Part shown: in pieces, positions 22,929 through 23,364 of the stretch
Layout of the letters: every line of letters begins with the position of its first letter
Position numbering within the stretch: the first letter of the stretch is position 1
DNA from: an uncultured Lachnospiraceae bacterium
GTDB taxonomy: Bacteria > Bacillota > Clostridia > Lachnospirales > Lachnospiraceae
Direction: 5' to 3'
Assembly (NCBI GenBank): GCA_905236365.1
Contig: CAJOPP010000013.1
Span: forward strand, 1 to 23,364
Length of the DNA stretch: 23,364 bases
Notes under the pieces: model-generated
What the model was told of the DNA's origin: nothing
The model's database searches: none
Seen by the model: the letters and a program-made list of their open reading frames with translations, nothing else
Position numbers and translations under genes: made by a program

Positions 22929-23171
22929 TTAGTAGCCGCAGCCACATCCACATCCGTTGTTGTTTCCGCCACAGAAAAGAAGAAGTAAGATGATAATAAG
23001 ATAGATGTTGTTTCCATTGCAACATCCATCGTTGCCACCTAATAATCCACCAAAGCCATTGTCATTGCCACAACAACTGAAAAGTATGATAAGAATAATA
23101 ATCCATGTGCAGCAGCTGCTTCCTCCGATACCGTTGTTTCCACAACTGCCTGTTGCTGATAAGTCTCCCAT
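22929..23171 (-). CDS. Small Cys/Gly/Asn-rich protein (chorion-class high-cysteine type)
   Basis: An 80-residue protein with two short hydrophobic stretches (TWIIILIILF and IYLIIILLLL), each followed by a Cys-Cys or Cys-Gly-Gly cluster and Gly/Asn-rich sequence, ending in a GCGCGCGY tail. Proteins of this make-up are often annotated as chorion class high-cysteine proteins in Clostridia and may be surface or spore-coat components; function is unproven. An in-frame TTG at 23186 would add five residues, but GGAGG at 23180-23184 is the ribosome site for the ATG at 23171 (spacing 8), so that is the start. The repeated (I/L)4-C-C/G-N blocks suggest an internal duplication. Confidence 0.75.
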   Translation of the reverse strand: MGDLSATGSCGNNGIGGSSCCTWIIILIILFSCCGNDNGFGGLLGGNDGCCNGNNIYLIIILLLLFCGGNNNGCGCGCGY

Positions 23172-23202
23172 AAGGAATTCCTCCAATAATCTTTACACTG
23201 TT

Positions 23203-23231
23203 ATAATATGCCAAGGGAGAAATTGTGTTAC
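23203..23231 (-). promoter_or_regulatory. Probable promoter of the small Cys-rich protein gene
   Basis: Read on the minus strand, a -35-like GTAACA (23226-23231) and a -10 TATTAT (23203-23208) are 17 bp apart, and the -10 is about 31 bp before the ATG at 23171. The -35 matches consensus at 4 of 6 positions. Confidence 0.5.
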
Positions 23232-23264
23232 AGAGTTTGAAATTTTTTAGTTGTTATTTTCAGA

Positions 23265-23278
23265 TTACTGTTCAGACG
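23265..23278 (+). repeat. TTACTGTTCAGACG box upstream of element E3
   Basis: The 14-bp core is identical, in inverse orientation, to part of 146-165 and 1798-1817. It lies about 30 bp upstream of the 5' arm of E3. E1 has the same order of box then 5' arm on the minus strand, supporting a composite repeat module. Confidence 0.6.
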
Positions 23279-23307
23279 CAATGTCATTTACTTAAGCCGG
23301 ACGTTGC

Positions 23308-23364
23308 CGGATATGTTATATGTTTTCCATTTCGGGCACGCTTTCGCTTAACTTTAAACGCAAC
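23308..23364 (+). repeat. Inverted-repeat structured element, copy E3 (cut by the window end)
   Basis: Only the 5' part is present: a candidate 5' arm (about 23308-23329), then CCATTTCGGGCACGCTTTCG, which matches the box of E1 and E2 and also the CGCTTTCGCTTAA that follows it in E1. The 3' arm and the TCACAAATAGC box would lie beyond the window, so the pairing cannot be tested here. Confidence 0.65.

Noticed and set aside
23005..23250. Plus-strand 81-codon proline/leucine-rich frame
   Set aside because: It is antisense to the small Cys-rich gene, has no ribosome site, and the minus-strand gene has a clear GGAGG and promoter.

Overview
The window is AT-rich DNA with strong AGGAGG-type ribosome binding sites and Gram-positive envelope genes: a wall-binding L,D-transpeptidase, an LtaS-like transferase, a polyprenyl-phosphate glycosyltransferase followed by a DUF2304 protein, and a small Cys/Gly/Asn-rich protein. 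This points to a low-GC member of the Bacillota, class Clostridia, most likely a gut Lachnospiraceae. The assignment is inferred from gene content and style; there is no rRNA or marker gene here.

Layout. (1) 1-1467: an inverted-repeat element, then a monocistronic secreted L,D-transpeptidase with its own promoter. (2) 1468-1896: a second copy of the element, a related short hairpin repeat, and a near-consensus sigma-70 promoter. (3) 1897-19210: about 17 kb of 14 same-strand, tightly packed genes ending at an intrinsic terminator (19253-19279), which read as one surface-glycan operon. In order: GT-C-like membrane protein, MORN-repeat membrane protein, long DUF2142 membrane protein, two tandem duplicate GT2 enzymes, Wzx-like flippase, LtaS-like phosphoglycerol-type transferase, acyltransferase-3, NAD-dependent epimerase/dehydratase, divergent GT2, Ig-like/GDPD exported protein, polyprenyl-phosphate GT2, DUF2304, and an unrecognised membrane-anchored acidic protein. 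(4) 19312-20238: a DUF2156 protein, convergent with and overlapping a soluble lytic transglycosylase gene on the minus strand (20222-20920). (5) 21334-22815: a stand-alone biotin-dependent carboxyltransferase with a strong terminator, then a small Cys-rich protein on the minus strand. (6) 23265-23364: a third copy of the inverted-repeat element, cut by the window edge.

How it works together (inference). The GT2 enzymes build a lipid-linked repeat unit on the cytoplasmic face and the Wzx-like protein flips it. Polyprenyl-phosphate sugars from the 17117 enzyme feed the GT-C-type proteins outside the membrane. The LtaS-like enzyme and the acyltransferase decorate the polymer with a phospho-alcohol and acyl groups. 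The exported GDPD could cleave such phosphodiesters. No initiating phosphoglycosyl transferase, obvious Wzy, chain-length regulator or ABC exporter is present, so the locus depends on genes elsewhere.

The most notable non-coding signal is a family of ~140-bp stem-loop elements (1-142, 1564-1704, 23308 to the end). Their terminal stems differ between copies by compensatory base-pair changes, while short internal boxes are conserved. I do not recognise this family by name.
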